Assembly: GCA_900771195.1 (NCBI GenBank)
Contig: CAAGMZ010000010.1
Location: 1 to 64,000 of the forward strand
Direction of reading: 5' to 3'
DNA: 64,000 bases
Origin: Lachnospiraceae bacterium
GTDB lineage: Bacteria; Bacillota; Clostridia; Lachnospirales; Lachnospiraceae
Made by a program: the position numbers and the translations under genes. Positions 35,401-45,565 of the stretch are shown here, one piece after another. The notes under the pieces were generated by a model. It searched no databases. It had not been told where the DNA came from and was given only the letters and a program-made list of their open reading frames with translations. Within the stretch, counting starts at the first letter, position 1, and every line of letters begins with the position of its first letter.

Positions 35401-36348
35401 ATGGATTTTGAACATAAACCGGTGCTCTTAAGTGAGACAATAGAGGGACTTAACATCAGACCTGACGGGATATATGTGGATGGCACTCTTGGCGGAGCAG
35501 GACATTCGTTCCATATATGTGAGCGCCTGGGAGAAAAAGGCAGACTTATCGGTATTGATCAGGATGAAGATGCGATAAAGGCGGCAGGTGAGAGACTTGC
35601 GCCATACGGTGGCAGGGTGACGATTGTAAGAGACAATTACAGCAATATATCCCATGTACTTTCAGACCTCGGTGTTTCCAAAGTGGATGGAATTCTGCTT
35701 GATATCGGCGTTTCGTCACATCAGCTTGATACGGCTGAGCGAGGTTTTACATACAGAGAGGATGCCCCGCTTGACATGCGGATGGACCGGCGCATGAAGA
35801 CAACTGCCGAGGACATTGTAAATGACTACAGCGAAAGAGAATTATACAGAGTAATACGCGATTACGGCGAGGACAGATTTGCATCCAACATCGCAAAGCA
35901 TATAGCAGAGGAAAGAACCAGAGAACGTATAACCACAACGGGAAGGCTTGCTGAGATTGTAAAAGAATCCATCCCGATGAAATTCCGTGTCACAGGCGGA
36001 CATCCTGCCAAAAGAACATTTCAGGCAATCAGGATAGAACTTAACAGAGAACTGGAGGTTCTTGAAAATTCGATTGATGAAATGATAGAGCTTTTAAATG
36101 ACGGGGGAAGGTTATGCATAATAACATTTCATTCATTGGAAGACAGAATAGTTAAAAATAAGTTTCGGGACAATGTTAATACATGTACATGCCCGCCGGG
36201 TTTTCCGGTATGTGTGTGCGGCAACAAGCCTAAAGGGCTGGTGGTAACAAGAAAACCCATTGTTCCGTCAGATGCAGAGCTTGAGGAGAATAAAAGGGCA
36301 CAGAGTGCCAAGTTGAGAATCTTTGAGAGACATATTTATCAGGATTAG
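35401..36348 (+). CDS. rsmH: 16S rRNA (cytosine-1402-N4) methyltransferase RsmH (MraW)
   Basis: 315-aa SAM-dependent methyltransferase acting at the ribosomal P site. It has YVDGTLGGAGHS near residue 24, GIDQDEDAI near 55, LLDIGVSSHQLD near 100, ERGFTYREDAPLDMRMD near 113 and KRTFQAIRIELNREL near 205. AGGAGG lies 8 nt before the ATG. Invariably the second gene of the cluster. Confidence 0.97.
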   Translation: MDFEHKPVLLSETIEGLNIRPDGIYVDGTLGGAGHSFHICERLGEKGRLIGIDQDEDAIKAAGERLAPYGGRVTIVRDNYSNISHVLSDLGVSKVDGILLDIGVSSHQLDTAERGFTYREDAPLDMRMDRRMKTTAEDIVNDYSERELYRVIRDYGEDRFASNIAKHIAEERTRERITTTGRLAEIVKESIPMKFRVTGGHPAKRTFQAIRIELNRELEVLENSIDEMIELLNDGGRLCIITFHSLEDRIVKNKFRDNVNTCTCPPGFPVCVCGNKPKGLVVTRKPIVPSDAELEENKRAQSAKLRIFERHIYQD

Positions 36349-36370
36349 TCCTGAAGAACAGGAGTGGATT

Positions 36371-36847
36371 ATGGCAGACAGAAATAACACATATGTATAC
36401 GGAACAGCAGCTCCTAAACAGGTGCCCGAGATGCCCCGGAGGGCTCCGAGAAGGCAAAGTGATATTGAAAGAAGAAAAATTGAGAGACAGCAGCAGGAAA
36501 TTGAGCAGAACAGAGCGAGAGCAACCAGAATAGGCGGACTTTTTACGATGCTGGTAGTGGCAGCTATGGCTGTGCTTCTTTTCACATGCTCAGGATATAT
36601 AAGCCTTATTAATACAGGGACAAGCAATGAGAAGAAAATCAACTCTCTTCAGAGCGAGCTTGAGGACCTTAAGAATGCCAATGACCAGAGGCAACTGGCA
36701 ATTGACACGTCAATCAATTACGAGTATATTTATAGAGTGGCTACGGAGGAGCTTGGCATGGTATATGCCAATCCGGACCAGATAGTAAATTACGAAAGCG
36801 GAGAGAGCAGTTATGTGATACAGTTCTCCGATGTTCCGTCCAAATAG
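36371..36847 (+). CDS. ftsL: Cell-division protein FtsL (small bitopic septum protein)
   Basis: 158 aa: a cytosolic N-terminus of about 55 residues rich in Arg/Gln/Glu, one membrane helix at about 57-80 (LFTMLVVAAMAVLLFTCSGY), and an outer coiled coil with heptad Leu (NSLQSELEDLKN). Sequence is poorly conserved in this family, so the call rests on shape and on position between rsmH and the first PBP gene. FtsL would pair with DivIB and a DivIC-type protein at the septum. Start ATG 36371 has CAGGAG 6 nt upstream; a longer frame back to 36323 would overlap rsmH. Confidence 0.8.
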   Translation: MADRNNTYVYGTAAPKQVPEMPRRAPRRQSDIERRKIERQQQEIEQNRARATRIGGLFTMLVVAAMAVLLFTCSGYISLINTGTSNEKKINSLQSELEDLKNANDQRQLAIDTSINYEYIYRVATEELGMVYANPDQIVNYESGESSYVIQFSDVPSK

Positions 36848-36864
36848 TATTTTTAGGAGAAGCT

Positions 36865-39060
36865 ATGGCAGTTAAGAAACGTAAAAGCAATAAGATCACA
36901 ATTCTCATGCAGAAAAAGCTTTTAATCGTTTTCGGAGTTGTTATACTTCTCCTTATTGCTTTATCGGCAAAGGTTATTTACATTAATGTCAACAAGGGAT
37001 ATGACTATTCTAAGCAGGTCTACGATAATTTCAGTTATGACAGCAGAACCATTCCTGCCAGACGTGGCGACATAACGGACAGAAATGGTACGGTTCTTGC
37101 CTACAGTACCAAGGTTTACAATTTAATAATCGATTCCAAAATTATTCTGAGTGATGAAGGGTACAGACAGCCTACTGTTGATGCGCTTCTTTCGAATTTT
37201 GACATAGATGCTGAAGAACTCAATGCTTTTCTTGATGAGAATGCCGACAAGAAAAAGAATGGAGAACGTCCCAGCTCCTACAGGAGACTTCTGAAGGGAC
37301 TTGAGGCGGATGACATAAGCAATTTCAATGAACTCATGTCAAAGAAGGATTCCAAGATAAAAGGTGTCTGGTTTGAGGAGGAATACAAAAGAACATATCC
37401 CTTCAACAGTCTCGCCTGTGACCTTATAGGCTTTGCCAGTGAGGCCAATGGCGGTGAAATAGGCATCGAAAGCTATTATGAAAAGTATCTTGCCGGAACC
37501 AACGGCAGAGTATACGGCTACATTAACGATAATTCATATGAGACTGGAAGGAAGAATGCGGTTAACGGAAACACCGTAGTTTCCACAATTGATTACACTG
37601 TCCAGAATATAATTGAGGGCGAAATAAAGTCATTTAATGAGACATATGGTTCCAATGCCATGGCGGTTGTCGTGATGGACCCCAACACCGGAGAGATATT
37701 GGGGATGGCGGATTACCCGACTTTTGATCTGAATAATCCCAGGGACATGAGTGGCATATATACGGATGAATATTTCAACTCACTTTCCGACGAAGAGAAG
37801 GTTGAAAAGATGTATGACGTATGGAGTAATTACAGCGTATCGACGCTGTATGAGCCGGGTTCCGTATTCAAGCCTTTTACGGTAGCTGCATCAATGGAAG
37901 AAGATGTATGTGACCCCAAGGACGTGTTTGAGTGCGATGGTGAAGCGACTGTCGACGGTGCCAGAATACTGTGTAACGGTGGTGAGGGTCAGGGCAGACT
38001 TACGCTTGCCGGCTCACTTGAAGAGTCATGTAACGACTGCCTTATTCAGATATCTGCAAGGCTTGGGAAAGAGAAGTTTCTCAAATATCTTGACACGTAT
38101 AAGTTCGGAAACAAGACGGAGATAGACCTGGGCGGCGAAGAGAAAGGTATTGTCAAGGGTATTGAAGGTTACATGGATGTGGATCTGGCCACCAACTCCT
38201 TCGGACAGAACCTTAATGTGACCATGGTACAGATGATGTCTTCATTTGCATCACTGATAAACGGAGGATATTATTACAAGCCGCATACAGTTAAGGAAAT
38301 CCGGTCTGAGTCAGGTGATGTGATAGAGAAGTTTGACCCCGTTCTGGTGACACAGACCATATCAACGGATACATCCAAGATAATCCGCGAGATGCTGAGA
38401 TCTGTTGTTGACTATGGCGGCGGATACCTGCTGAGAATGGACGGATATTCAATCGGGGGAAAGACGGGAACTGCCGAGAAGGTAGGCCGTAACAAGAAGA
38501 ACTACGTGGTTTCGTTTATGGGATTTGCTCCTGCCGAAAATCCGCAGGTGCTTGTATATGTGGTTATAGATACTCCTCATTGTATTCCTTATGATAATTC
38601 GATATCAGCCCAGTATGTTTCAAGAAACATATATACCAAATTATTCCCGTATCTGGGTATAACTCCGGACTATGCTGATTATAGCTGCGATATATATTAT
38701 GATGCTGATAATCTGGAGGCCACAGCGGTGAAGCAGCCGTACGGACCGATAGTTAATCCCGATCCGCCTCAGAAACTGCCGGAGGGATTTACCTTTGATG
38801 ATGATGAAGAGGGTATCCGCGTAAACCCGCAGGATAATACAGAGGCAGAAACTGATACAGAAGACGAAGAACCGCCGGGTGCGGAGGAAACATCTCCCGC
38901 GGATATTCCGCAGGAGGGTGAGCAGGAAACGCCCGGAGATAATACAGATACAGATGAAGAAACTACGGAAGGAATTCCGGAAATGCCGGTGGAGGTGCCT
39001 GTTCAGGTGGAAACCGAGCCGCCTCCGGATGGTGACGGGCAGGAAGAAGCCGGAGAATAA
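36865..39060 (+). CDS. Class B penicillin-binding protein (FtsI/SpoVD-like transpeptidase), first copy
   Basis: 731-aa septal transpeptidase. One membrane helix at about 15-38, then the PBP dimerisation domain with RRGDITDRNG near residue 65. The transpeptidase has the active Ser S333 in GSVFK, the SxN motif S388-C-N and K533-T-G in GGKTGTAEK. The last 100 residues are an acidic Glu/Asp/Pro/Thr tail (extracellular) instead of PASTA repeats. Paired with a shorter second class B PBP directly downstream. Confidence 0.93.
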   Translation: MAVKKRKSNKITILMQKKLLIVFGVVILLLIALSAKVIYINVNKGYDYSKQVYDNFSYDSRTIPARRGDITDRNGTVLAYSTKVYNLIIDSKIILSDEGYRQPTVDALLSNFDIDAEELNAFLDENADKKKNGERPSSYRRLLKGLEADDISNFNELMSKKDSKIKGVWFEEEYKRTYPFNSLACDLIGFASEANGGEIGIESYYEKYLAGTNGRVYGYINDNSYETGRKNAVNGNTVVSTIDYTVQNIIEGEIKSFNETYGSNAMAVVVMDPNTGEILGMADYPTFDLNNPRDMSGIYTDEYFNSLSDEEKVEKMYDVWSNYSVSTLYEPGSVFKPFTVAASMEEDVCDPKDVFECDGEATVDGARILCNGGEGQGRLTLAGSLEESCNDCLIQISARLGKEKFLKYLDTYKFGNKTEIDLGGEEKGIVKGIEGYMDVDLATNSFGQNLNVTMVQMMSSFASLINGGYYYKPHTVKEIRSESGDVIEKFDPVLVTQTISTDTSKIIREMLRSVVDYGGGYLLRMDGYSIGGKTGTAEKVGRNKKNYVVSFMGFAPAENPQVLVYVVIDTPHCIPYDNSISAQYVSRNIYTKLFPYLGITPDYADYSCDIYYDADNLEATAVKQPYGPIVNPDPPQKLPEGFTFDDDEEGIRVNPQDNTEAETDTEDEEPPGAEETSPADIPQEGEQETPGDNTDTDEETTEGIPEMPVEVPVQVETEPPPDGDGQEEAGE

Positions 39061-39121
39061 ATGGTAATAATGGGTGTCTTTAAACAATACATTTTATAGT
39101 AGTGTGTTGGAGGATGACCTG

Positions 39122-40849
39122 ATGAAAACCATGAGAACTCACCGGCGGAAGATAAGGACTGTTGCGGTTGCAGCCATAAGCATTATGGCAGGACTTGCCG
39201 TGTATCTTGCATATGTGATGATATTTTGCTCGGAAGAGCTTTCTGCAAAGGCGGAAGCGCTTCATCAGCGCGAGCGTGTCATAAAGGCACCGAGAGGAAG
39301 GATGATAAGCAGGGATGGCACTGTGCTGGCAGATAACAGGACAGTGTGTACCGTATCCGTCATTCACTCCCAGATAAAAGACCCGGAGAGGGTCATTGAG
39401 GTTTTGTGTTCTGAGCTTGACATGAGTGAGGAACGGGTCCGCAAGTATGTAGAAAAAGTCTCTTCAATGGAAAAAGTCAAGTCCAATGTATCGAAGGAAA
39501 CCGGAGACAGAATCAGGGAATACAAGCTTGATGGTGTCAAGGTGGACGAAGACAGCAAAAGAACATATCCTTTCGACGAGCTTGCCTCAAAGGTGCTTGG
39601 TTTTACGGGAGCAGACAATCAGGGCATAGTCGGACTTGAAGTTAAATACGACAGTGTTCTGGCCGGAACCAACGGAATGATACTTACATATACGGATGCG
39701 GCAGGAAGACAGCTTGAAGACCAGCAGGAAGAGCGCGTCGAACCGGTTGCGGGAGACGACCTTTATCTGAGCATTGATTATAATATTCAGATGTATTGCA
39801 CGCAGGCTGCAATGAAAGCGTATGAGGCAAAACAGGCAAAAAGCGTGACAATAATCGTTATGAATCCGCAGAATGGCGAGATTTATGCCATGGTAAACTA
39901 CCCGGAATATAATCTTAACGATCCATACACCCTTAATTATGAGATTGAGGGAGCCATATCTGACGATGAAAAAATGACGCTTTTAAATGCCATGTGGAGA
40001 AATAAGGCAATTAATGATACATATGAACCCGGCTCCACATTTAAGGTTATCACTGCAACTGCCGGAATTGACAGCGGTGCGGTATCGTTATCAGATAATT
40101 ACAGCTGTGGCGGAAGCATTACGGTGGGAGGCAGAACAATAAGATGCCACAAGACTACCGGTCATGGTTCACAGACCTTTGCACAGACAATCCAGAACTC
40201 ATGCAACCCTGCTTTTGTTACCTGGGGGCTGCGTGTAGGGGTTGACCGTTTCCTGGGATATATGGAAAAGCTGGGACTTTTGGAAAAAACGGGCGTCGAC
40301 CTTCCGGGAGAAGCCGGCACAATAATGCATAAAAAAGAAAATATCAAGGAGCTGGAACTTGCTACTATGTCATTCGGGCAGTCATTCCAGATAACCCCGT
40401 TGCAGCTTATGCGGGCGGTAAGCTGTGTTGTCAACGGAGGAAAGCTTATCACGCCGCATTTTGGGGTAAAGACCATAGATGCTGACGGAAATGTGACAGA
40501 GCTTGCATATCCGGAGACGGACAACGTGCTTTCAGAATCGACATGTGACATGATGAAGGGGCTGCTGGAATCGGTTGTAAGTGAAGGCGGAGGACATAAG
40601 TGTTACATTGAAGGCTATTCAATCGGTGGGAAAACCGCTACATCACAGAAGCTTCCGAGAAGCGCACAGAAATATATTGCTTCTTTTATCGGGTTTGCCC
40701 CGGCAGATAATCCGCAGGTGATGGCAATGTGTATAATTGACGAACCGCAGGGTGTATACTATGGAGGAACGATAGCAGCACCGGTAATTCGGGAGGTGTT
40801 CGAGAACATTCTGCCATATCTTGATATAGAAAAATCAGAGAGCAACTGA
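39122..40849 (+). CDS. Class B penicillin-binding protein, second copy, with a KTA motif
   Basis: 575-aa paralogue of the preceding protein without the acidic tail. One membrane helix near residues 12-33, a dimerisation domain with APRGRMISRDG, active Ser S305 in GSTFK and S360-C-N. The third motif reads K504-T-A506 (GGKTATSQK) where nearly all PBPs have KTG or KSG. The rest of the fold looks intact. Start at 39122 has GGAGG 8 nt upstream; an in-frame start at 39074 has none. It sits where mraY is expected. A SpoVD-like or elongation role is possible. Confidence 0.92.
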   Translation: MKTMRTHRRKIRTVAVAAISIMAGLAVYLAYVMIFCSEELSAKAEALHQRERVIKAPRGRMISRDGTVLADNRTVCTVSVIHSQIKDPERVIEVLCSELDMSEERVRKYVEKVSSMEKVKSNVSKETGDRIREYKLDGVKVDEDSKRTYPFDELASKVLGFTGADNQGIVGLEVKYDSVLAGTNGMILTYTDAAGRQLEDQQEERVEPVAGDDLYLSIDYNIQMYCTQAAMKAYEAKQAKSVTIIVMNPQNGEIYAMVNYPEYNLNDPYTLNYEIEGAISDDEKMTLLNAMWRNKAINDTYEPGSTFKVITATAGIDSGAVSLSDNYSCGGSITVGGRTIRCHKTTGHGSQTFAQTIQNSCNPAFVTWGLRVGVDRFLGYMEKLGLLEKTGVDLPGEAGTIMHKKENIKELELATMSFGQSFQITPLQLMRAVSCVVNGGKLITPHFGVKTIDADGNVTELAYPETDNVLSESTCDMMKGLLESVVSEGGGHKCYIEGYSIGGKTATSQKLPRSAQKYIASFIGFAPADNPQVMAMCIIDEPQGVYYGGTIAAPVIREVFENILPYLDIEKSESN

Positions 40850-40869
40850 TAGATTGAGAGGAAAATACC

Positions 40870-42231
40870 ATGGAACTCAGGGATAAAAAAGTTACAGTCA
40901 TAGGAACCGGTATCAGCGGAATGGGAGCAGTCAGGCTGCTTTCAGTGGCCGGGGCCATCATAACACTTTATGATGGCAATAAGAAGCTGGATGCGTGCAG
41001 TGTGAGGGATAAATTACCGACTGATGCAGATAAAGACGGAATATCAATAGTTATTGGAGATATGCCGCAGAAGGTGGTGGACAACACGGAGCTTCTTGTT
41101 ATAAGTCCCGGAGTTCCTGTAGACTGCGATACGGTTAAGCTTTTTGAGGATAAGGGAATTCCTGTATGGGGAGAAATTGAGCTTGCGTATAATTTTGATA
41201 AAGGGACGGTGTTTGCCATTACAGGAACTAACGGCAAGACAACTACCACTACACTTGTGGGCGAGATAATGAAGGCCTACAATCCGGAAACATTTGTTGT
41301 GGGTAATATAGGGACCTCATATACGGGAGAGGTTTTAAAGACAACACAAAAAAGTGTGACCGTGGCTGAGATAAGCAGCTTCCAGCTTGAGACAGTACAT
41401 GATTTCAAACCACTGGGAAGTGCGATACTTAACATAACTCCGGACCATCTGGACAGACATCACACTATGGAAAATTATGTTGAGGTTAAGGAATCCATAA
41501 CACGCAATCAGGATGGAGATGGCTTCTGCGTGCTGAATTATGATGATGAGGAGCTGAGGAGATTTGGAGAAAGCATTGACAATGCGGTATGGTTTTCGCG
41601 TAAGAACAGACCTGAAAAAGGCGCATATCTCGAGGATGGAATTATTAGATACACTGACGGTAACAATGATTACAAGGTGATAGATGTCAAGGACATGAAG
41701 CTTTTCGGCAATCACAATTATGAGAATGTGATGGCTGCTGTTGCGATGACAATTAATGCCGGAGTTCCGCTTGATATAATAACGTCAGCAATAAAAGAAT
41801 TCAAAGGTGTTGAACACAGAATTGAATTTGTAAGGACTCTCAATGGCGTAACCTATTACAATGATTCGAAGGGAACCAACCCCGATTCATCAATAAAGGC
41901 AGTCGAGGCTATGTCCGGACCTACGGTAATAATTGCCGGAGGATATGACAAGCACCTGGAATTTGACAGCTTTATTGAGTCATTCGGCGGTAAGATAAAG
42001 CTTATGGTGCTGATGGGAGCAACCGCGGGACAGCTTGAAGAGACTGCAGTCAGACACGGATTTACTTCCATTGCTCATGCAAATGACCTGAGAGAGGCCG
42101 TAAGGATTTGTGCCGATAATGCAGAGGACGGGGATGCGGTCCTGCTTTCGCCGGCATGTGCGAGCTGGGATATGTTCCCGAATTATGAGGAACGCGGAAG
42201 ACTTTTTAAGGAATATGTAAATGAACTGTAA
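40870..42231 (+). CDS. murD: UDP-MurNAc-L-alanine--D-glutamate ligase
   Basis: 453-aa Mur ligase adding D-Glu to UDP-MurNAc-L-Ala. It has the N-terminal Rossmann GTGISGMGAVRLL near residue 14, ATPase ITGTNGKTTTTTLV near 117, AEISSFQLE near 165 and YNDSKGTNPDS near 335. GAGAGGAAAAT precedes the start. mraY, usually just upstream, is absent. Confidence 0.96.
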   Translation: MELRDKKVTVIGTGISGMGAVRLLSVAGAIITLYDGNKKLDACSVRDKLPTDADKDGISIVIGDMPQKVVDNTELLVISPGVPVDCDTVKLFEDKGIPVWGEIELAYNFDKGTVFAITGTNGKTTTTTLVGEIMKAYNPETFVVGNIGTSYTGEVLKTTQKSVTVAEISSFQLETVHDFKPLGSAILNITPDHLDRHHTMENYVEVKESITRNQDGDGFCVLNYDDEELRRFGESIDNAVWFSRKNRPEKGAYLEDGIIRYTDGNNDYKVIDVKDMKLFGNHNYENVMAAVAMTINAGVPLDIITSAIKEFKGVEHRIEFVRTLNGVTYYNDSKGTNPDSSIKAVEAMSGPTVIIAGGYDKHLEFDSFIESFGGKIKLMVLMGATAGQLEETAVRHGFTSIAHANDLREAVRICADNAEDGDAVLLSPACASWDMFPNYEERGRLFKEYVNEL

Positions 42232-42255
42232 TAATCATGTTGGGAGGAAATGGCA

Positions 42256-43482
42256 TTGGACAGTGATAAAAAACCGGTAGAACGCAGAAAAAAAGAGCTG
42301 CTCACGCCAAAAGGACAGTTTTTTGATTACAGTCTGCTTATAATAGTGCTGTTTCTGGTGGGATTTGGACTGGTGATGGTCTACAGCACGAGTACATACA
42401 GTGCTACGCTTAAGACGGGGGATGCAGCATTTTATTTTAAAAAGCAGCTGAAGGCCACTGCCGTTGGTCTGGTAGTGATGTTCATTGTAACTCTTATTGA
42501 TTATCGGAAGCTGTACAAAATCAAATGGTTTATTTATATTGCATCGATTGTTTCGGTTTTGCTTGTTCTTACACCGATAGGCTTGGAATATAACGGTGCA
42601 AAAAGATGGATAAGCATTGCCGGCATGTCGCTGCAGCCTGCAGAGATAGTAAAGCTGGCATTGATTATTACCCTGGCGGGCTTCATTTCCTACAGTGGAA
42701 GTAAAATGCGAAGCTTCCGCAACAACCTTGCTTACTGCATTCTTGCGGGGATTGCGGCAGGAGCTATTCTGATAATAACCAAAAACATGAGTACGGCCAT
42801 AATTATCTGCATAATAGCATATGTTATGCTTATGGTTGGCAACAGTAAGCCCGGCTGGCTCATTGTGGCTACTGTCATTGCGGCACTGGGGCTTGCGGCA
42901 TTCCTGATCTATTTCTTTATGTTTGTTGACGGGGCGTCATCATCGCACTTCAGACTGAGAAGACTGATGGCGTGGAGAAACCCTGAGGCCTATGCGTCCA
43001 GCGTAGGATTTCAGACGCTGCAGTCTTTATATGCCCTGGGTTCCGGAGGCTTCTTTGGAAAAGGACTTGGACAGAGCATGCAGAAGCTTGGTTTTATTCC
43101 CGAAGCCCAGAACGATATGGTTTTTTCGGTAATCTGTGAGGAACTTGGAGTGTTTGGCGGCATCTGCCTTATAGTCCTTTTTATTCTTCTGATATGGAGA
43201 TTTATGGTTATAGCCGATAATGCTCCGGATTTGTTCGGCTCGATGTTATGCGTGGGAGTTATGGCACATATCGGCTCGCAGGTCATCCTTAATGTTGCCG
43301 TTGCTACCAATGCAATCCCCAATACCGGAGTAACACTTCCTTTCATCAGCTACGGAGGAACATCTGTATTGTTTCTGCTTGCCGAAATGGGAATGGTGTT
43401 AAGCGTATCCAGACAGATACGGGTACCTGTGACCGAAGGCAAAGTGACAGGCAGTGCCAGACCACAGAGTATCAGGCAGTAA
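42256..43482 (+). CDS. ftsW: SEDS glycosyltransferase FtsW
   Basis: 408-aa, ten-helix peptidoglycan polymerase that works with a class B PBP at the septum. It has VMVYSTST near residue 38, NGAKRWI near 115, the long loop with AYASSVGFQTLQSLYALGSGG near 240-260, and GVTLPFISYGG near 360. I chose TTG 42256 because the GGAGG at 42243-42247 is 8 nt away; ATG 42250 would be only 2 nt from it. Position after murD favours FtsW over RodA or SpoVE, though the families overlap. Confidence 0.9.
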   Translation: MDSDKKPVERRKKELLTPKGQFFDYSLLIIVLFLVGFGLVMVYSTSTYSATLKTGDAAFYFKKQLKATAVGLVVMFIVTLIDYRKLYKIKWFIYIASIVSVLLVLTPIGLEYNGAKRWISIAGMSLQPAEIVKLALIITLAGFISYSGSKMRSFRNNLAYCILAGIAAGAILIITKNMSTAIIICIIAYVMLMVGNSKPGWLIVATVIAALGLAAFLIYFFMFVDGASSSHFRLRRLMAWRNPEAYASSVGFQTLQSLYALGSGGFFGKGLGQSMQKLGFIPEAQNDMVFSVICEELGVFGGICLIVLFILLIWRFMVIADNAPDLFGSMLCVGVMAHIGSQVILNVAVATNAIPNTGVTLPFISYGGTSVLFLLAEMGMVLSVSRQIRVPVTEGKVTGSARPQSIRQ

Positions 43483-43489
43483 AATATAA

Positions 43490-43518
43490 TTCACATTCCG
43501 GAGATTTCCGCATAGAAT
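43490..43518 (+). promoter_or_regulatory. Possible SigA-type promoter before murA
   Basis: TTCACA (43490-43495), 17-nt spacer, TAGAAT (43513-43518), 32 nt before murA in one of the few real gaps of the dcw cluster. The -35 box is weak. Confidence 0.4.
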
Positions 43519-43550
43519 AATTGTAAGCCGTAAAATGTGCGGGGATTGTT

Positions 43551-44828
43551 ATGCCGGAGCTGCTTGTCAGAGGCGGAGGAAGACTGGAGGGAGAACTTAC
43601 GGTTCAGGGTTCCAAGAATTCATCCCTTCCAATAATTGCTGCATCGATTATGACAGAGGACACTACTGTCATAGAAAACTGTCCTGATATCAGTGATGTC
43701 AGGGAAATGCTGGATGTTTTGACGGATATAGGGTGCAGATGCTCATTTGAAGGCGGACGCGTCACTATAAAGCCGGCAGGGATAGAAGGGGCGCCGGATG
43801 TTACAAAATGCAGGAAATTCAGGGCATCGTCGATTCTTATGGGAGCACTTTTGGCAGCGTTGGGATATTTTGTAATGCCGTATCCGGGAGGCTGTAACAT
43901 AGGAAAAAGACCTCTGGATTTTCATATAAAAGGCTTTTCTGCCATCGGCGCCGTCATTGAAGAAAAGGACGGGTTGATTATAGGATGCCGCGGAAAGCTT
44001 GAGGGCGGATATTTCAGGTTCCCGTATCCAAGCGTGGGAGCTCTTGAGAATGTCATTCTGGCGGCGGTGAAGGCCGGAGGAGTCACAATACTTGACAATT
44101 GCGCCACTGAACCGGAAATATGCGACTTGTGTGAGTTTTTAACGCTTATGGGAGCCGATATAGACGGAGCCGGTGAAAGAAGAATGACAATCAGAGGCGT
44201 GAAAAAACTGCATGGGGCACAATACAGGATTCCCGGTGACCGGATAGCAGCAGGAACGTATATGTCATGCTGCGCCTGCGCAGGGGGAAATATTAAGATT
44301 TCAGGAATTGAGCCATCAAGGATAAGCAATATTTCAGATGTGCTGCGCAAAGCGGGATGTCACATATTTACATATGATGAAAACAACGAGATAATAATCA
44401 TGTCCGATGAGAGATGCCGTTCGGTGGGACATATAACGGCAGGACCTTACCCTGAGTTTCCGACAGACATGCAGCCGCAGTTAATGAGTGTTGCAGCATG
44501 TATGTCTGGTATGTGCATGATTGAAGATAAGGTTTTTGAAAGCCGTTACGCTGTTGCCGGAGAGCTTAACAGAATGGGTGCGGATATACGGATAGATGAC
44601 GGAAAAGCATTTGTGACAGGGGTTGAAAGGCTGCATGGGGAGACGGTCACATCACAGGACCTTAGGGGAGGCGCTGCGCTTGTTGTGGCAGCCCTGAATG
44701 CGGAGGGTGATACCATTATAAAAAACTGTGATTATATCAGACGCGGGTATGAAGATATACAGAGAGATTTGACGATATTGGGAGCAGACATACAATGGCG
44801 GCAAGAAGAAAAAAGAAAAAAACAGTAG
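43551..44828 (+). CDS. murA: UDP-GlcNAc 1-carboxyvinyltransferase MurA
   Basis: 425-aa enzyme for the first committed step of peptidoglycan synthesis, the target of fosfomycin. The N-terminus has GSKNSSLPI with the key Lys. The catalytic Cys is C115 in PGGCNIGKRPLDFH, the same number as in E. coli, so the enzyme should be fosfomycin-sensitive at this residue. Late motifs PEFPTDMQPQ and RGGAALVVAAL are present. It occupies the place where murG is expected between ftsW and divIB. Overlaps divIB by 34 nt. Confidence 0.94.
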   Translation: MPELLVRGGGRLEGELTVQGSKNSSLPIIAASIMTEDTTVIENCPDISDVREMLDVLTDIGCRCSFEGGRVTIKPAGIEGAPDVTKCRKFRASSILMGALLAALGYFVMPYPGGCNIGKRPLDFHIKGFSAIGAVIEEKDGLIIGCRGKLEGGYFRFPYPSVGALENVILAAVKAGGVTILDNCATEPEICDLCEFLTLMGADIDGAGERRMTIRGVKKLHGAQYRIPGDRIAAGTYMSCCACAGGNIKISGIEPSRISNISDVLRKAGCHIFTYDENNEIIIMSDERCRSVGHITAGPYPEFPTDMQPQLMSVAACMSGMCMIEDKVFESRYAVAGELNRMGADIRIDDGKAFVTGVERLHGETVTSQDLRGGAALVVAALNAEGDTIIKNCDYIRRGYEDIQRDLTILGADIQWRQEEKRKKQ

Positions 44829-45532
44829 CTGTTATACTTGCTGTGCTTATCCTGCTGTTGGGAGCAGGGGCAGTGGTATTTGTGAATAAAGCCTTTGCTG
44901 TCAGGGAGATTACAATTGAAGGCAGCGATAAATATTCTTATGACGAATTGTACAGCTATATCTTTGCTGACAGGAATGACAGGAATACACTTTTTTTTAA
45001 ATACACTGACAGAAAGGCACCGGCAATCGAAATACCGTTCATAGCCAAGGTATCGATGGATGTGCAGTGGCCGGACAAAATAGCGGTGACTGTCTACGAA
45101 AAGAGTATAGTCGGATATGTTGTTTACAAAGGCACCAACATGTATTTTGACAAGGACGGGGTTATTGTGGAATGTTCAAATGAGCGGTTTGCTGATGTTC
45201 CTGAGATAGAGGGGCTTAATTATGATACAATTGTAATGTACGATAAGTTAGAGGTGCCTGACAAGGATATTTTTAATACACTCAATAACTTTTCACAGTA
45301 TCTTGAAAAATATCAGATACCTGCGGATGTCATAAGTGTAATAGACGATAACAAACTATCCGTGAAGGTAGATGATGTGACGGTGCTTCTTGGAAATTAT
45401 GATAATTCAATGCCGGACAAACTGTACAAATTAAAGTGCATGATGCCTAAGTTTGACGGACTTAAGGGCACTTTGCATCTTGAGGATTATGACGGAACGG
45501 TACAGGATGTGTATTTTAAAGAAGAACAGTAA
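44795..45532 (+). CDS. Cell-division protein DivIB/FtsQ
   Basis: 245-aa bitopic protein: a very basic N-terminus (RRKKKK), one membrane helix at about 10-31, and an outer POTRA domain starting VREITIEGSDKYSYDEL near residue 37, then the FtsQ beta domain with VYEKSIVGYVVYKG and YFDKDGVIVE. It stabilises the FtsL/DivIC/PBP complex. The start lies inside murA, 34 nt before its stop. The family is divergent, but the domain order and place before ftsZ make the call secure. Confidence 0.9.
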   Translation: MAARRKKKKTVAVILAVLILLLGAGAVVFVNKAFAVREITIEGSDKYSYDELYSYIFADRNDRNTLFFKYTDRKAPAIEIPFIAKVSMDVQWPDKIAVTVYEKSIVGYVVYKGTNMYFDKDGVIVECSNERFADVPEIEGLNYDTIVMYDKLEVPDKDIFNTLNNFSQYLEKYQIPADVISVIDDNKLSVKVDDVTVLLGNYDNSMPDKLYKLKCMMPKFDGLKGTLHLEDYDGTVQDVYFKEEQ

Positions 45533-45565
45533 GAACATTTTTTTTCAAAAAACATAATTTTACTG

